Assembly: GCF_000369045.1 (NCBI RefSeq)
Contig: NZ_KB849790.1
Coordinates: 1-64,000, forward strand
Direction of reading: 5' to 3'
Origin: Acinetobacter pittii ATCC 19004 = CIP 70.29
GTDB lineage: Bacteria > Pseudomonadota > Gammaproteobacteria > Pseudomonadales > Moraxellaceae
Length of the DNA: 64,000 bases
Shown here: one piece after another, positions 27,194 through 36,400 of the stretch
Layout of the letters: the number at the start of each line of letters is the position of its first letter
How positions within the stretch are numbered: the stretch's first letter is position 1
Position numbers and translations under genes: made by a program
Notes under the pieces: generated by a model
What the model was told of the DNA's origin: nothing
Seen by the model: the letters and a program-made list of their open reading frames with translations, nothing else
The model's database searches: none

Positions 27194-28741
27194 ATGAATA
27201 AGCACCTTGAGGCCGAGTGGAGATTCCCAGCAAAAACTGCATGGGCAATTTTTGCTGCCATGATTTTTGGCAACTTCATGGCGATTCTTGATATTCAGAT
27301 TGTGGCGAGTTCTCTAAACGAAGTTCAAGCTGGTATGAGTGCAAGTCGTTATGAAGTCACTTGGGTGCAAACGGTTTATTTAATTGCCGAGATTATTGCA
27401 ATTCCCATGTCGAGTATTGTCTCGCGGGTGCTTTCAACACGGGTGTATTACACCATCTGTGCAATTGGGTTTACGATCAGTTCTTTACTTTGTGCTTTGG
27501 CATGGAACTTAGAAAGTTTATTAGTGTTCCGTGGCATTCAAGGTTTTATGGGCGGCGGCATGATTCCGACTTCCATGACGGCGTTGTACTTACTTTTTCC
27601 AGAACCAAAACGTTCATTGCCTTTGGTGATGTTTGGAATGATCAGTACTTTGGGGCCAGCGATTGGCCCCACCATTGGCGGTTGGCTCACCAATAACTTC
27701 TCATGGCACTGGATGTTCCTGATCAATATTATTCCGGGCATCATCATTGCTACGGTCATTTACTCAGGCCCCAATATCGACCGTGCCAACTATTCACTCA
27801 TCAAAAGTATGGACTGGTTTAGTTTGGTCGGTATGGCGATGTTTTTGGGTGGGCTTGAATATTTCCTTGATGAAGGCGCACGGCATGACTGGCTTGCAGA
27901 CACAGGCGTTCGGATTGCGTTTATGATCTGCATTGTGGGCGGCATGATTTTCTTCTCTAGAAGTTTTACCCAACCTAAGCCTTTGCTCGATTTGTCCGTA
28001 TTTAAAAACAAAAACTTTACCTTAAGTGCTATCACGACTTTTGTGATTGGCATGGCGCTCTATGGCTTGGGTTACATGATTCCCGTGTTTCTTGGGCAAG
28101 TCCGTGAAATGAACAGTAGCCAAATTGGTCACGTCATGATGGTGACAGGTATTGTCATGTTCTGCTTTGCGCCGTTTCTTGCTTGGCTCATTCCCAATTT
28201 TGATACCCGAAAAACTGTATTTGTTGGAATGATTTTGGCTGGATTTGGCGTTTGGCTCAATTCGCACCTCAGCATTCATAGCGATTACGACTTTATGTTT
28301 TGGCCGCAAATTTACCGTGGTATTGGTCTCATGATCTGCCTGATTGTAGTGTCACATTTAGCCATGAGTACTTTGCCTCTCAGCAAAGTGGCCGATGCCA
28401 GCGGTATTTATAACCTGATGCGTAATATTGGCGGCGCGGTTGGACTAGCTCTCATTAACTCATCGTTAGATTGGCTCACTGCGCTTCATGTCACCCAGAT
28501 TAATCAGGGGATGACACCGCAAAACTGGATTTTTACAGAAAGACTCGACCAACTCACGGCGCAATATCAGGAAGTCGGTGCAAATGCTCAGCAAATCGCG
28601 CTGAGTGTGATTTATCGCGACATTCATTTTCAGGCACTGACCTCTAGCTTTAATGATCTATTACGCATGCTCGCAATCATCATGTTTGTGACCGCATTTT
28701 TAACCATCTTTATGGATCGGGGGAAGAAAATGAATATGTAG
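27194..28741 (+). CDS. DHA2-family MFS transporter (EmrB-like)
   Basis: 515 residues with about fourteen hydrophobic helices. DHA2 marks are NFMAILDIQIVASSLNEV (motif D1-like), SRYEVTWVQTVYLIAEIIAIPMSS, FRGIQGFMGGGMIPTSM and GPAIGPTIGGWLTNNFSWHWMFLINIIPG (motif C). It follows the adaptor gene and forms the inner-membrane pump. Given the biosynthetic genes downstream it probably exports the cluster's product rather than an antibiotic; that is inference. Confidence 0.9.
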   Translation: MNKHLEAEWRFPAKTAWAIFAAMIFGNFMAILDIQIVASSLNEVQAGMSASRYEVTWVQTVYLIAEIIAIPMSSIVSRVLSTRVYYTICAIGFTISSLLCALAWNLESLLVFRGIQGFMGGGMIPTSMTALYLLFPEPKRSLPLVMFGMISTLGPAIGPTIGGWLTNNFSWHWMFLINIIPGIIIATVIYSGPNIDRANYSLIKSMDWFSLVGMAMFLGGLEYFLDEGARHDWLADTGVRIAFMICIVGGMIFFSRSFTQPKPLLDLSVFKNKNFTLSAITTFVIGMALYGLGYMIPVFLGQVREMNSSQIGHVMMVTGIVMFCFAPFLAWLIPNFDTRKTVFVGMILAGFGVWLNSHLSIHSDYDFMFWPQIYRGIGLMICLIVVSHLAMSTLPLSKVADASGIYNLMRNIGGAVGLALINSSLDWLTALHVTQINQGMTPQNWIFTERLDQLTAQYQEVGANAQQIALSVIYRDIHFQALTSSFNDLLRMLAIIMFVTAFLTIFMDRGKKMNM

Positions 28742-28895
28742 ATTTTTAAAAATAAAGGCAGCTTTCAAAGAATGAAAAACAATAGGGCATATCAAAACGT
28801 ATCCCTTCATAGAAAAAGAACATTGATCTGAGTTTTCTAAAATCGGTTGATGAGATCGGGGAACTCACAAATTAGAGGTGGAAGGTTAAAGGATT

Positions 28896-29717
28896 ATGAT
28901 TAATACAACGTATAAACTAATTTCAAAATTGAACCTGAAAAACACGACTTATGGTCAATATTTTGAAAAAGAGCAAATCGATACTGAGCGATTAAAAGTG
29001 ATGTATTCCATTTACGAACAGTATTATGAAAATACGAGATTTTCTATTTTCGTAGATGATTTCCAAAATAAAAGCGGTGCGATCTTAATTTTTGATTCGG
29101 AAACAGATGAGATTGTGGGTTTCTCGACTGTGGTGGTGCAGCATTTCTACTTAAACGGTAAGGACTACACCGTGTTATTTAGCGGTGATACGGTCATTTT
29201 GAAGAAGTTTTGGGGTACGCGTAGTCTGCAAAGTACCATGCTCAAGCTCATGATTAAGCTTAGAATCAAATATCCTTTTAACGAACTCTATTGGCTCCTC
29301 ATTTCTAAGGGCTATAAGACCTATCTCTTACTTGCCAATAACTACTATGTGTACTACCCAAATATTAAAGATGAAAACCAACACCTTTCGGAAGTCGTTG
29401 AGCACTACTGTGAAAAATTCTTTGGCGAATACTATGACCGTGAAGCGGGCCTTTTAAATTTTGGCGATGATTATCAGCCATTAAAAGGTGAAGTTGCACC
29501 AATTACTGCCGAAATGAGAGAGAAAAACCCAAATATTCATTTCTTTGAACAAAAAAATCCGACATGGAAAGCTGGCACAGAACTACCGTGTATTGGTCGT
29601 CTTGGCTGGAAAGACATAGCCCGTTTCCCAGTGAAACTAATGACCAAACCTACAAGTAAGGGAAGATTTGAAGCTTGCGTAACACATAAAACAAAACGTA
29701 GAGAGGCCATCCAATGA
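28896..29717 (+). CDS. GNAT-like acyltransferase fold protein, function unknown
   Basis: 273 residues, with AAAGGA before the ATG. The middle resembles a GNAT core: a FDSETDEIVGFSTVVV strand pair, the VLFSGDTVILKKFWGTRSLQSTMLKLMIKLRI helix region in the place of the acyl-CoA loop, then LYWLLISKGYKTYLLLANNYYVYYP. The canonical R-x-x-G-x-G is not clean, so the donor may not be acetyl-CoA. The stop overlaps the GH3 start as ATGA, tying the two together. It could transfer an acyl group onto the molecule made by the GH3 enzyme. Confidence 0.7.
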   Translation: MINTTYKLISKLNLKNTTYGQYFEKEQIDTERLKVMYSIYEQYYENTRFSIFVDDFQNKSGAILIFDSETDEIVGFSTVVVQHFYLNGKDYTVLFSGDTVILKKFWGTRSLQSTMLKLMIKLRIKYPFNELYWLLISKGYKTYLLLANNYYVYYPNIKDENQHLSEVVEHYCEKFFGEYYDREAGLLNFGDDYQPLKGEVAPITAEMREKNPNIHFFEQKNPTWKAGTELPCIGRLGWKDIARFPVKLMTKPTSKGRFEACVTHKTKRREAIQ

Positions 29718-31300
29718 AATCTAATGAATGGCTAACTTTGGGTTCGCATCTTATTTTAAAAAAATGGTGTGATGCAACTGACCGTAATTTTCAAAAACAA
29801 TTTAATGCCTTAGAGACCACGCAACGTCAAATTTTGCATTCGATATTACAGACCTCTACCTTTGCCAAAGATAAAAAGGTCCAAAATTATGAGCAGTTTG
29901 TAAAAGCATTTCCTGCGACACGTTACGGCGCATGGAGAGAGGACATTCAGCGTTACCGTGAACAAAAGCTTTCACTCTCGAGCAGTAAACTGGTTCGTTT
30001 TCAGCCGACTAGTGGTTCGAGTGAACAAATCAAGTTTATTCCATATACCAAGCTGTTTTTAGATGAACTTGATCATGCGATTGCGCCGTGGATGGCGAGT
30101 TTATACCGTAAATGTCCACAGTTGAGTTCGGGCACACATTACTGGTCGGTGTCATGGTTACCTGAAAGTCAGCGTGAAGTTTTAAAAGACAAAAACCTAA
30201 ATGATGATAGTGCGCTACTTGGTGTAGGTAAACGTATATTGTCTAAGTTTACCCAAGCTGTTCCAAGTAACGTTGCTTTTGCAGCCAATGCCGACGATGC
30301 ACTGTTTGCCACCATTTGCTATTTGGTCGCAAACCGTAACTTAGCCATGATTTCGGTGTGGAGTCCAACTTTTGCGCTGCAATTGCTGGAACGTTTGGAG
30401 TCACTACAACAAGACGTGATTGAGGTTTTACAAAGTGGTTCATGGGGTAACCGTCAGGCTTCATTAAAAGAAGTCACTGCACCGCGTAGCTCTGAAAGTG
30501 CTCAAGCCTTAATTGCAAGTTCAAACGGCACAGAGATCGACTTTAAAAAGCTCTGGCCAAAGTTAAGTCTGGTTTCGAGTTGGGACACCGCAGGTTCAAA
30601 AGCTTGGGCCGAAAAATTAAAAGAAAAATTACCCAGTGTTCAGTTTGAAGGCAAAGGACTATGGGCGACGGAAGGTGTAGTGACCATTCCCTACAACGAC
30701 CAATACCCACTCGCATACCAAAGTCATTTCTATGAATTTGAATATTTAGAGGGTGAGAAACAAGGGCAAATCATTCCGTCGTGGCAACTTAAACAAGGTG
30801 ATGTGGTCAGCCCACTGATTACTTCTGGTAATGGCTTGCTGCGTTATTGTCTAGATGATTGCTTACTCGTTACTGGCTTTATAGAACAAATTCCATGTTT
30901 TGAGTTCCAAGGTCGCCGTTTTGGTGTAGATCTGGTTGGTGAAAAACTCGCACCTGAAACTGCTCAGCAATTATTGTCACAGTTAAATGAAACGGAATCG
31001 AAGGCGATTTCTTTACTGGCGATTGATACGCAGCAACAGGTTAAACCATTTTACTGCGTGCTTTTTGAAGGTGATATTCATCACAGCATTAGTAATGAAT
31101 ATATCGATAGTATCTTGCGTCAAAACTTCCACTACGAACTTGCACGAAACTTGGGGCAGCTCGACCAGCCTCAAATTCGTCAGGCCAATAATGGTTGGAA
31201 TGCGTACAAGAAACTAGTCATGTTTGATGGCATTATCGAAGGTAATATCAAGCCTGAGCCACTCAAAAAAGTCACCCTGAATAGTTTGGAACAACTATGA
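29714..31300 (+). CDS. GH3-family acyl-adenylating/amide synthetase-like enzyme
   Basis: 528 residues. GH3 enzymes (plant JAR1 and bacterial relatives) adenylate a carboxylic acid and join it to an amino acid. The three ATP motifs are recognisable: TSGSSEQIKFIPY (about residues 98-110), LWATEGVVTIPY (about 316-327) and LLRYCLDDCLLVTGF (about 375-390). The N-terminal FAKDKKVQNYEQFVKAFPATRYG is also family-typical. It is translationally coupled at both ends, to the GNAT-like gene upstream and the TolC gene downstream (ATGA overlaps). The acid and amine substrates are unknown. Confidence 0.82.
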   Translation: MKSNEWLTLGSHLILKKWCDATDRNFQKQFNALETTQRQILHSILQTSTFAKDKKVQNYEQFVKAFPATRYGAWREDIQRYREQKLSLSSSKLVRFQPTSGSSEQIKFIPYTKLFLDELDHAIAPWMASLYRKCPQLSSGTHYWSVSWLPESQREVLKDKNLNDDSALLGVGKRILSKFTQAVPSNVAFAANADDALFATICYLVANRNLAMISVWSPTFALQLLERLESLQQDVIEVLQSGSWGNRQASLKEVTAPRSSESAQALIASSNGTEIDFKKLWPKLSLVSSWDTAGSKAWAEKLKEKLPSVQFEGKGLWATEGVVTIPYNDQYPLAYQSHFYEFEYLEGEKQGQIIPSWQLKQGDVVSPLITSGNGLLRYCLDDCLLVTGFIEQIPCFEFQGRRFGVDLVGEKLAPETAQQLLSQLNETESKAISLLAIDTQQQVKPFYCVLFEGDIHHSISNEYIDSILRQNFHYELARNLGQLDQPQIRQANNGWNAYKKLVMFDGIIEGNIKPEPLKKVTLNSLEQL

Positions 31301-32625
31301 AAGGGATGAAGCAATTTAACTCTCGGTTTTTAACACTTCGACACGCCTTGTATTTAGGCGTGTTGTTGGTGTCGAACACACAAGCCATGACTTTAGACGA
31401 GGCTTTGTCAGCTAGTTTAAGACATGAAAGTCAGCTTGAAGTCAGCCGTTTAAGCGTGAACCAGTCCACCGCTATGCTCGAGCAAGCCAAACAGCGTGAT
31501 GGACTTAAAGTCAATTTAGTCGGGCAACTTGACTATGAAAGAATAGATACGCCTTCACACGTCCTGTTTCCAACCGAAGGAAACCGTAAAGGTCGAAGTT
31601 TGCAATTACAGGCAGATTATCCGATTTATACGTCTGGTCGACACCGTTTGGGAATAGATGTTGCCGAAAGTCAGCTTTCTGCACAAAACCAAGGTTTGTC
31701 AGATCAACGATCTGAAACCATTTTAAATACCGTGATGGTCTATACCGACGTATTAAAAAAGAAAGCGATTTTAGAACTCAGACAAAAGACCATGGCAAAT
31801 CTGCAACGGTCTTTATATGAATCAAAGCGCCGTTTTGATGTAGGTATGATTACCCGTGCGGACTTGGCTCAGGTTTTGGCGCAAGTTGCTCAAGGCCAAG
31901 CCGATATCACACAAGCTCAATCTAACTTAACTGTAAGTGAAGCACAGTTTTACCAAGTAACGGGTACAACACCTGATAACCTTGTTGCGATTAAACAGCT
32001 ACCCGCTATTCCCGCGAGCTTAGATGAAATTTTGGCGCAAACCAAAAACCATCCAGCGTTAATGCGTAGTAAATACGAAAAGCAGGCTGCCGAGAAACAA
32101 TATGCTTTAACTAAGCGTGAACTGTGGCCAACGGTCATGCTCACTAGCCGTGCCGGAAAACAAGATGAAGCAAGCTATATTGGTTCTGAAAGTAATAACT
32201 ACATGGTTGGGGTGCAGCTCAATGTACCGCTCTATGACGATGGTTTAAATCGCGCCAACGTTAAAAAAGCACAGGCCGATATCGATTTGGCTCATCAGAA
32301 AATACGAAGTCTTGAACTGGATTTGAATAAGCGTACACGCACGACCTATGCACAGCTTCAAACCATTCAACAAAATAAAGAAGCTCTGGCAAATGCCATA
32401 GAGGCTGCATCTATTGCCTTTGTCTACACACGTAAAGAGTTTGATGTCGGCACCAAAACGACATTTGATTTGCTCAATACCGAGCAAAAGCTACTCGATG
32501 TACAAACCCAAAAAACCGTGAATGACCAAGACGAAGTGGTATTTGTCTATCAGCTACTCGACCAAATGGGACGCTTAAATAACTTGGTTCCTATGCAGAC
32601 CGCACAACAGGTGAATAATGAATAA
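31297..32625 (+). CDS. TolC-family outer-membrane efflux channel
   Basis: 442 residues with a signal peptide ending at SNTQA. Two homologous halves of helical coiled coil and beta segments follow, with typical ends YPIYTSGRHRLGIDVAESQL and LNVPLYDDGLNRANVKKAQADIDLAHQKI, plus FDVGTKTTFDLLNTEQKLLD. It provides the outer-membrane duct for the EmrAB-like pair of the same cluster, making a complete tripartite exporter. It overlaps GH3 by four bases and the following gene by eight. Confidence 0.9.
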   Translation: MKGMKQFNSRFLTLRHALYLGVLLVSNTQAMTLDEALSASLRHESQLEVSRLSVNQSTAMLEQAKQRDGLKVNLVGQLDYERIDTPSHVLFPTEGNRKGRSLQLQADYPIYTSGRHRLGIDVAESQLSAQNQGLSDQRSETILNTVMVYTDVLKKKAILELRQKTMANLQRSLYESKRRFDVGMITRADLAQVLAQVAQGQADITQAQSNLTVSEAQFYQVTGTTPDNLVAIKQLPAIPASLDEILAQTKNHPALMRSKYEKQAAEKQYALTKRELWPTVMLTSRAGKQDEASYIGSESNNYMVGVQLNVPLYDDGLNRANVKKAQADIDLAHQKIRSLELDLNKRTRTTYAQLQTIQQNKEALANAIEAASIAFVYTRKEFDVGTKTTFDLLNTEQKLLDVQTQKTVNDQDEVVFVYQLLDQMGRLNNLVPMQTAQQVNNE

Positions 32626-33784
32626 AACAAATCCACCACTTGCTGACAATACGCTCATTACTCGTGAAGCAACTTTGGCAGATGATCAGACTTTACGAGA
32701 TTTAATCGCCGTACCCATGACCACTAAAGGCATACAAATTAGCTTTCAGCGCGAACCGAGTTATTTTAGAGCGTCTGATATTGTGTATAGACATAAACTA
32801 CATGTCGTGATTGAAGATACCGAGAGTCAAAAAAATGTCGCTTGTTATAGCAATGGTTACCGCCCGTGTTATGTCGATCGGAACATTCAAAACTTACGTT
32901 ATGCGGGTGATTTACGGGTAGATCACAACTACCGTGGTAAATCACTGGTAAAGGTTTTGGCAAAGCATGTAAAACAAACCATGCATGAACCGAACTATAG
33001 CCAAATGATTATTTTTGATGATAACCATGCCGCGCGGGCTGCCATCCAAACGGGCAAAACGGGAATGCCTGATTATTATGATGAAGGGCTTATAGAGACA
33101 CTTAGCCTGACGAGCACTGGCGCAAAACGGAAAATCACGGCTTTTTTAAAGCAGAGTTCTCAGCAGAGTGACGACATTCAAGAAATCCGTACATGTGTAG
33201 CTGAAGCTAGGCATGTGAAAGCCATGAATCAGTTTATTGCCAACATGGCAGAGTTTTATAACTTTATACCTGCCTATAACTTTGAAGAACTGGCTCAAGG
33301 TCATCAGTACTTTTCAGGAATAAAACTCTCGGACTTTTCACTTTACTTTAAAGGTGAAAAACTAGTGGGCATGTTTGGCTTGTGGGATCAGCATAGTATT
33401 AAGCAAACTAAGATTCTAAATTATAGCTCGGCCATAGCTGTGCTTAGACCCGTTTATAACTTGCTGACTCCAATTACTAAAGGCATGCGCTTGCCTAAGC
33501 TGGGTGACTCGATTCAGTACCATGTGTTACATACGCTTATGTGTCATCCCGAAGATTTGGCTTTGCATCATAAAATGCTCGAAGATGCCTATAACAAGTC
33601 AAAACAGCAGGGCGTTGGTGTGGTGAGTTTTACGCTTTCACACAAAGACCCGCGCTATCAGTTAAACCAGTTTTATAAAGGCGAACGCTTAACAGGAATG
33701 CATGGTTTTATTAGTTATGAAGGCGATCCACGACCAAATTTTGATAAAAACCTGATTCCATATTTAGAGGTTGGACGTATTTAA
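32618..33784 (+). CDS. second GNAT-like protein of the export cluster
   Basis: 388 residues, larger than a single GNAT domain. The N-terminal half shows REATLADDQTLRDLI, LRYAGDLRVDHNYRGKSLVKVLAKHV (acyl-CoA binding motif A) and MIIFDDNHAARAAIQTGKTGMPDYYDEG, like GNAT motif B. The C-terminal half (about 190-388) looks like a second, diverged GNAT-fold unit. It starts inside the end of the TolC gene. It probably acts on the same small molecule as the GH3 enzyme. I know no characterised homologue. Confidence 0.7.
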   Translation: MNKTNPPLADNTLITREATLADDQTLRDLIAVPMTTKGIQISFQREPSYFRASDIVYRHKLHVVIEDTESQKNVACYSNGYRPCYVDRNIQNLRYAGDLRVDHNYRGKSLVKVLAKHVKQTMHEPNYSQMIIFDDNHAARAAIQTGKTGMPDYYDEGLIETLSLTSTGAKRKITAFLKQSSQQSDDIQEIRTCVAEARHVKAMNQFIANMAEFYNFIPAYNFEELAQGHQYFSGIKLSDFSLYFKGEKLVGMFGLWDQHSIKQTKILNYSSAIAVLRPVYNLLTPITKGMRLPKLGDSIQYHVLHTLMCHPEDLALHHKMLEDAYNKSKQQGVGVVSFTLSHKDPRYQLNQFYKGERLTGMHGFISYEGDPRPNFDKNLIPYLEVGRI

Positions 33785-33812
33785 TTTAAAGCTTGAAGTG
33801 ATACTTTGAATG

Positions 33813-33833
33813 AAGCCCGCGGAAGTGGGTTTT
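33813..33833 (+). terminator. weak terminator after the GH3/exporter cluster
   Basis: Short stem GCCCGC / GTGGGT with wobble pairs and a GGAA loop, followed by TTTTG. Low strength, but at the expected place. Confidence 0.4.
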
Positions 33834-34019
33834 GTCATTTTGAATACGAGTGATGAAGTTGAAGATCAGTTTATAAAAGAAAACTTAGCAATAATTTATA
33901 ATATAATTATTTAATTTTTAATGGAAAATTATTTTAATTTTTATTGATGCGTAGTCACTAAACGTACATATAGCGCAACTACTATACAAATCGAAATTTA
34001 AGAACATGGTAGTTAAGTG

Positions 34020-34988
34020 ATGAAAAAAAGTTTATTGGGCGGCCTTATTCTGTCGTTGTGTACAACTCCAGCTTTTGCACTAAATATTTTATTGGTTAAC
34101 GATGACGGCCTAACCAGCAATGTCAAAGCGCTTTATGACGAATTAAAAGCAAATGGTCATAACGTGCTTGTGTCTGTACCGTGTTCACCACAAAGTGGTC
34201 GCGGTGGCGCAATTGTGATGTACAGCTCAACAACAATTACCGCGGATAATGATAAGCAAATTGCGGCTGAAAACGGTTGTCACAACGGCGCTGCACCCAT
34301 TGGCGCACCTGCTGCGGGGACTTTTACCAAAGCGGGTTATACCAATGGAGACTGGAACTACACGCATGGCACACCAGTCATGGCAACAGTTTATGGACTA
34401 GACGTGGTTGCGCCAAAGCGTTGGGGTAAAGCGCCGGACTTAGTTTTATCTGGCCCGAATGAAGGACAAAATGTCGGAAAAGTCGTTGTGCACTCTGGCA
34501 CGATTGGCAATGTACAGTTTTCGGCTGGGCGTGGCATTCCGTCTATTGCTTTAAGCGCAGATACAAATACGGTAGATGATAAGACTTTAAACAACCCTAA
34601 CTCTGCGATTGTGGCAAAACAAACCGTAGTGTTATTAAAAGAATTACAAGCTAAGGCAGGCAAGGGCCAGTTGTTGCCAAAAGGCATCACGCTAAATGTT
34701 AATTTCCCAAAAAATTTAACAAGCAGCACACCTTTTGCTTTTTCAAAAATTGGAACGTATGACTTATATAAATTGAAGTTCCAAGTAACCAAAGACAATA
34801 AAGGCAATAACCAGTTTGGCTTAGGAATTGATGTGGCACCATCGGCTCCAACCGCAGCTCAAATGTCGGATGAAAGCGCCGTCATGCAAAGCAAAATTGC
34901 TGTAACTGCAATGCAAGTTGCTTATGACCAACGACCAGCAGCTCAAGAATGGCTTAAAATCCGTTTAAAAAGCTTATTTAACAAGTAA
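34020..34988 (+). CDS. surE: exported SurE-type 5'/3'-nucleotidase
   Basis: 322 residues from the ATG at 34020. A signal peptide (MKKSLLGGLILSLCTTPAFA) precedes the SurE core LNILLVNDDGLTSN with the metal-binding Asp pair (Asp28, Asp29). SPCSPQSGRGGAIVMYSS, HGTPVMATVYGLD, DLVLSGPNEGQNVGKVVVHSGTIG and SIALSADT follow, all SurE motifs. Housekeeping SurE is cytoplasmic and about 250 residues; this one is secreted and longer, so it likely cleaves nucleotides or phosphate esters in the periplasm. It precedes a lipoprotein gene by 11 bases. Confidence 0.9.
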   Translation: MKKSLLGGLILSLCTTPAFALNILLVNDDGLTSNVKALYDELKANGHNVLVSVPCSPQSGRGGAIVMYSSTTITADNDKQIAAENGCHNGAAPIGAPAAGTFTKAGYTNGDWNYTHGTPVMATVYGLDVVAPKRWGKAPDLVLSGPNEGQNVGKVVVHSGTIGNVQFSAGRGIPSIALSADTNTVDDKTLNNPNSAIVAKQTVVLLKELQAKAGKGQLLPKGITLNVNFPKNLTSSTPFAFSKIGTYDLYKLKFQVTKDNKGNNQFGLGIDVAPSAPTAAQMSDESAVMQSKIAVTAMQVAYDQRPAAQEWLKIRLKSLFNK

Positions 34989-34999
34989 GGAGAAAGACC

Positions 35000-35644
35000 A
35001 TGAAACGTTGTTTGTTGGTTTTACTCCTTGGGCTTGGCTTAGCCGCTTGTAATGACAATGATCATGATGACCAAGTCTCGACTGAAAAACCTGCCTTAGC
35101 TCCGAGCTTAGATGTCGGTACTTATATTATTAGTACTGAAACTGATCAAGAGTTACTTATGGCGGGCAAATACTATTCTGGTGCAGATGGTTCTAAATTA
35201 TTGGTTTTAGATGATGACGAAAACCGTGCCAAAATTGTGATGAGCTATGACGCAAAAACCAAAGCTTGGCAAAGCAACCAGTCTAACCAAGCGATGACCG
35301 TTGAATTAGCACATTATGAAAAAATTGATGATCAGAAAATTACGCTGAATCAATTGGTCGGCAATTACGATTTATCTTTTCCAGATGGAACAACGGTCAA
35401 TGCCGAAGTGAATGCACAAGGCAAAATTGTCTCGAAAGACCCAAATTGTGTGTTTACAGGTGTTATTACTGAAAATGCATTAGCCAATACTGCAAACTAT
35501 CAACTGACCGATAATAAGTGTGATGCGCTAAAAAATAACTCGAAAGGTTTTGTGATTGTAGATGAAGACTTAGAACCTATGAGTTTTAGACTCGTATCTG
35601 ACACAGTTGCATCAAAAGATATTTGGGCATTTGCACAATCTTAA
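35000..35644 (+). CDS. predicted lipoprotein, function unknown, co-transcribed with surE
   Basis: 214 residues with signal peptide and lipobox (LGLAACND). The mature part is acidic and beta-rich, with motifs such as YYSGADGSKLLVLDDDENRAKIVMSYDAKTKAWQSNQSN, resembling small beta-barrel lipoproteins; two Cys late in the chain could form a disulfide. A strong GGAG ribosome site follows surE by only a few bases, and a terminator comes after it. No named family recognised. Confidence 0.75.
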   Translation: MKRCLLVLLLGLGLAACNDNDHDDQVSTEKPALAPSLDVGTYIISTETDQELLMAGKYYSGADGSKLLVLDDDENRAKIVMSYDAKTKAWQSNQSNQAMTVELAHYEKIDDQKITLNQLVGNYDLSFPDGTTVNAEVNAQGKIVSKDPNCVFTGVITENALANTANYQLTDNKCDALKNNSKGFVIVDEDLEPMSFRLVSDTVASKDIWAFAQS

Positions 35645-35650
35645 AAATAA

Positions 35651-35679
35651 AAAGGCAACGGATTCATTTCGTTGTCTTT
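35651..35679. terminator. terminator shared by the surE operon and the opposing HD gene
   Basis: AAGGCAACG and CGTTGTCTT form a nine-pair stem with one G-U wobble, flanked by an A-run upstream and T-rich sequence downstream. Confidence 0.65.
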
Positions 35680-36119
35680 CATTCCAACCTATCTTGCGAC
35701 GTTGAAACAATTAACATGGTTTGAAGGTAATAATCTACTCGTGATTGATTATTTTCCTTATGTGAGTTATGTGCATTAAAAGCTGCATCATGAAGTTTCA
35801 CGACTCGAGCGATCGGATTCGAACTACAACGAATTAAATATTCTTCGCGTGTTTCACTTTCCCGTTTAGTTAATGCATCAACCGCATCACGGACTTCTTT
35901 TCCAAATAAACTTTCGATTTTGGCTAGGGTAAGAGGAGTGTCTTCAACGCTATCGTGTAGAAGGGCTGTAACAATATAGACTTGTGAAAATTGGTGCTCA
36001 ATTAATGAATTGACCACACCTTTAATATGATAATCAAAGTAATCATGAGGACCATACTTTTGACCTTGATGCGATTCTTTTGACAATTTCTCTGCGAGTT
36101 CAACTTTATTTTGAGTCAT
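35679..36119 (-). CDS. small HD-domain hydrolase, possible small alarmone hydrolase
   Basis: 146 residues. The order of motifs follows the hydrolase half of RelA/SpoT: SHQGQKYGPHDYFDYHIKGVVNSL, LLHDSVEDTPLTLAKIESLFG (HD plus ED) and RVVKLHDAAFNAHN in the place of KLADRLHN. This suggests a stand-alone (p)ppGpp pyrophosphohydrolase. One departure is His in place of Ala before the last Asp. Other HD phosphohydrolase activities are possible. It is a single gene with a terminator shared with surE. Confidence 0.72.
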   Translation of the reverse strand: MTQNKVELAEKLSKESHQGQKYGPHDYFDYHIKGVVNSLIEHQFSQVYIVTALLHDSVEDTPLTLAKIESLFGKEVRDAVDALTKRESETREEYLIRCSSNPIARVVKLHDAAFNAHNSHKENNQSRVDYYLQTMLIVSTSQDRLE

Positions 36120-36400
36120 TTTTTGCTCTTATCACTTTAAGTATATGACACGGCCTAATGTGTGAGATAGGTCGCTTAATTCATAATTTTATACTGAATA
36201 GCTACTCATAAAAACATCTGTTAATAACAGTAGTTACTCTTTTTTATTTATTCATTTTTAGTTGAGGTAGGACAATTCAGGCTTTAAGTTTTTGAAATTT
36301 TAAACTTTAACTTAATGATATAAGGGTAGATTAAAAATATTACTTAAGAATTTCCTTAATTATGTAATTAAATGAAAAACAATAATTATTTAAATAATTT
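36120..36400. other. AT-rich intergenic stretch
   Basis: About 280 bases with no gene seen. It probably holds the promoter of the minus-strand HD gene. Confidence 0.35.
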
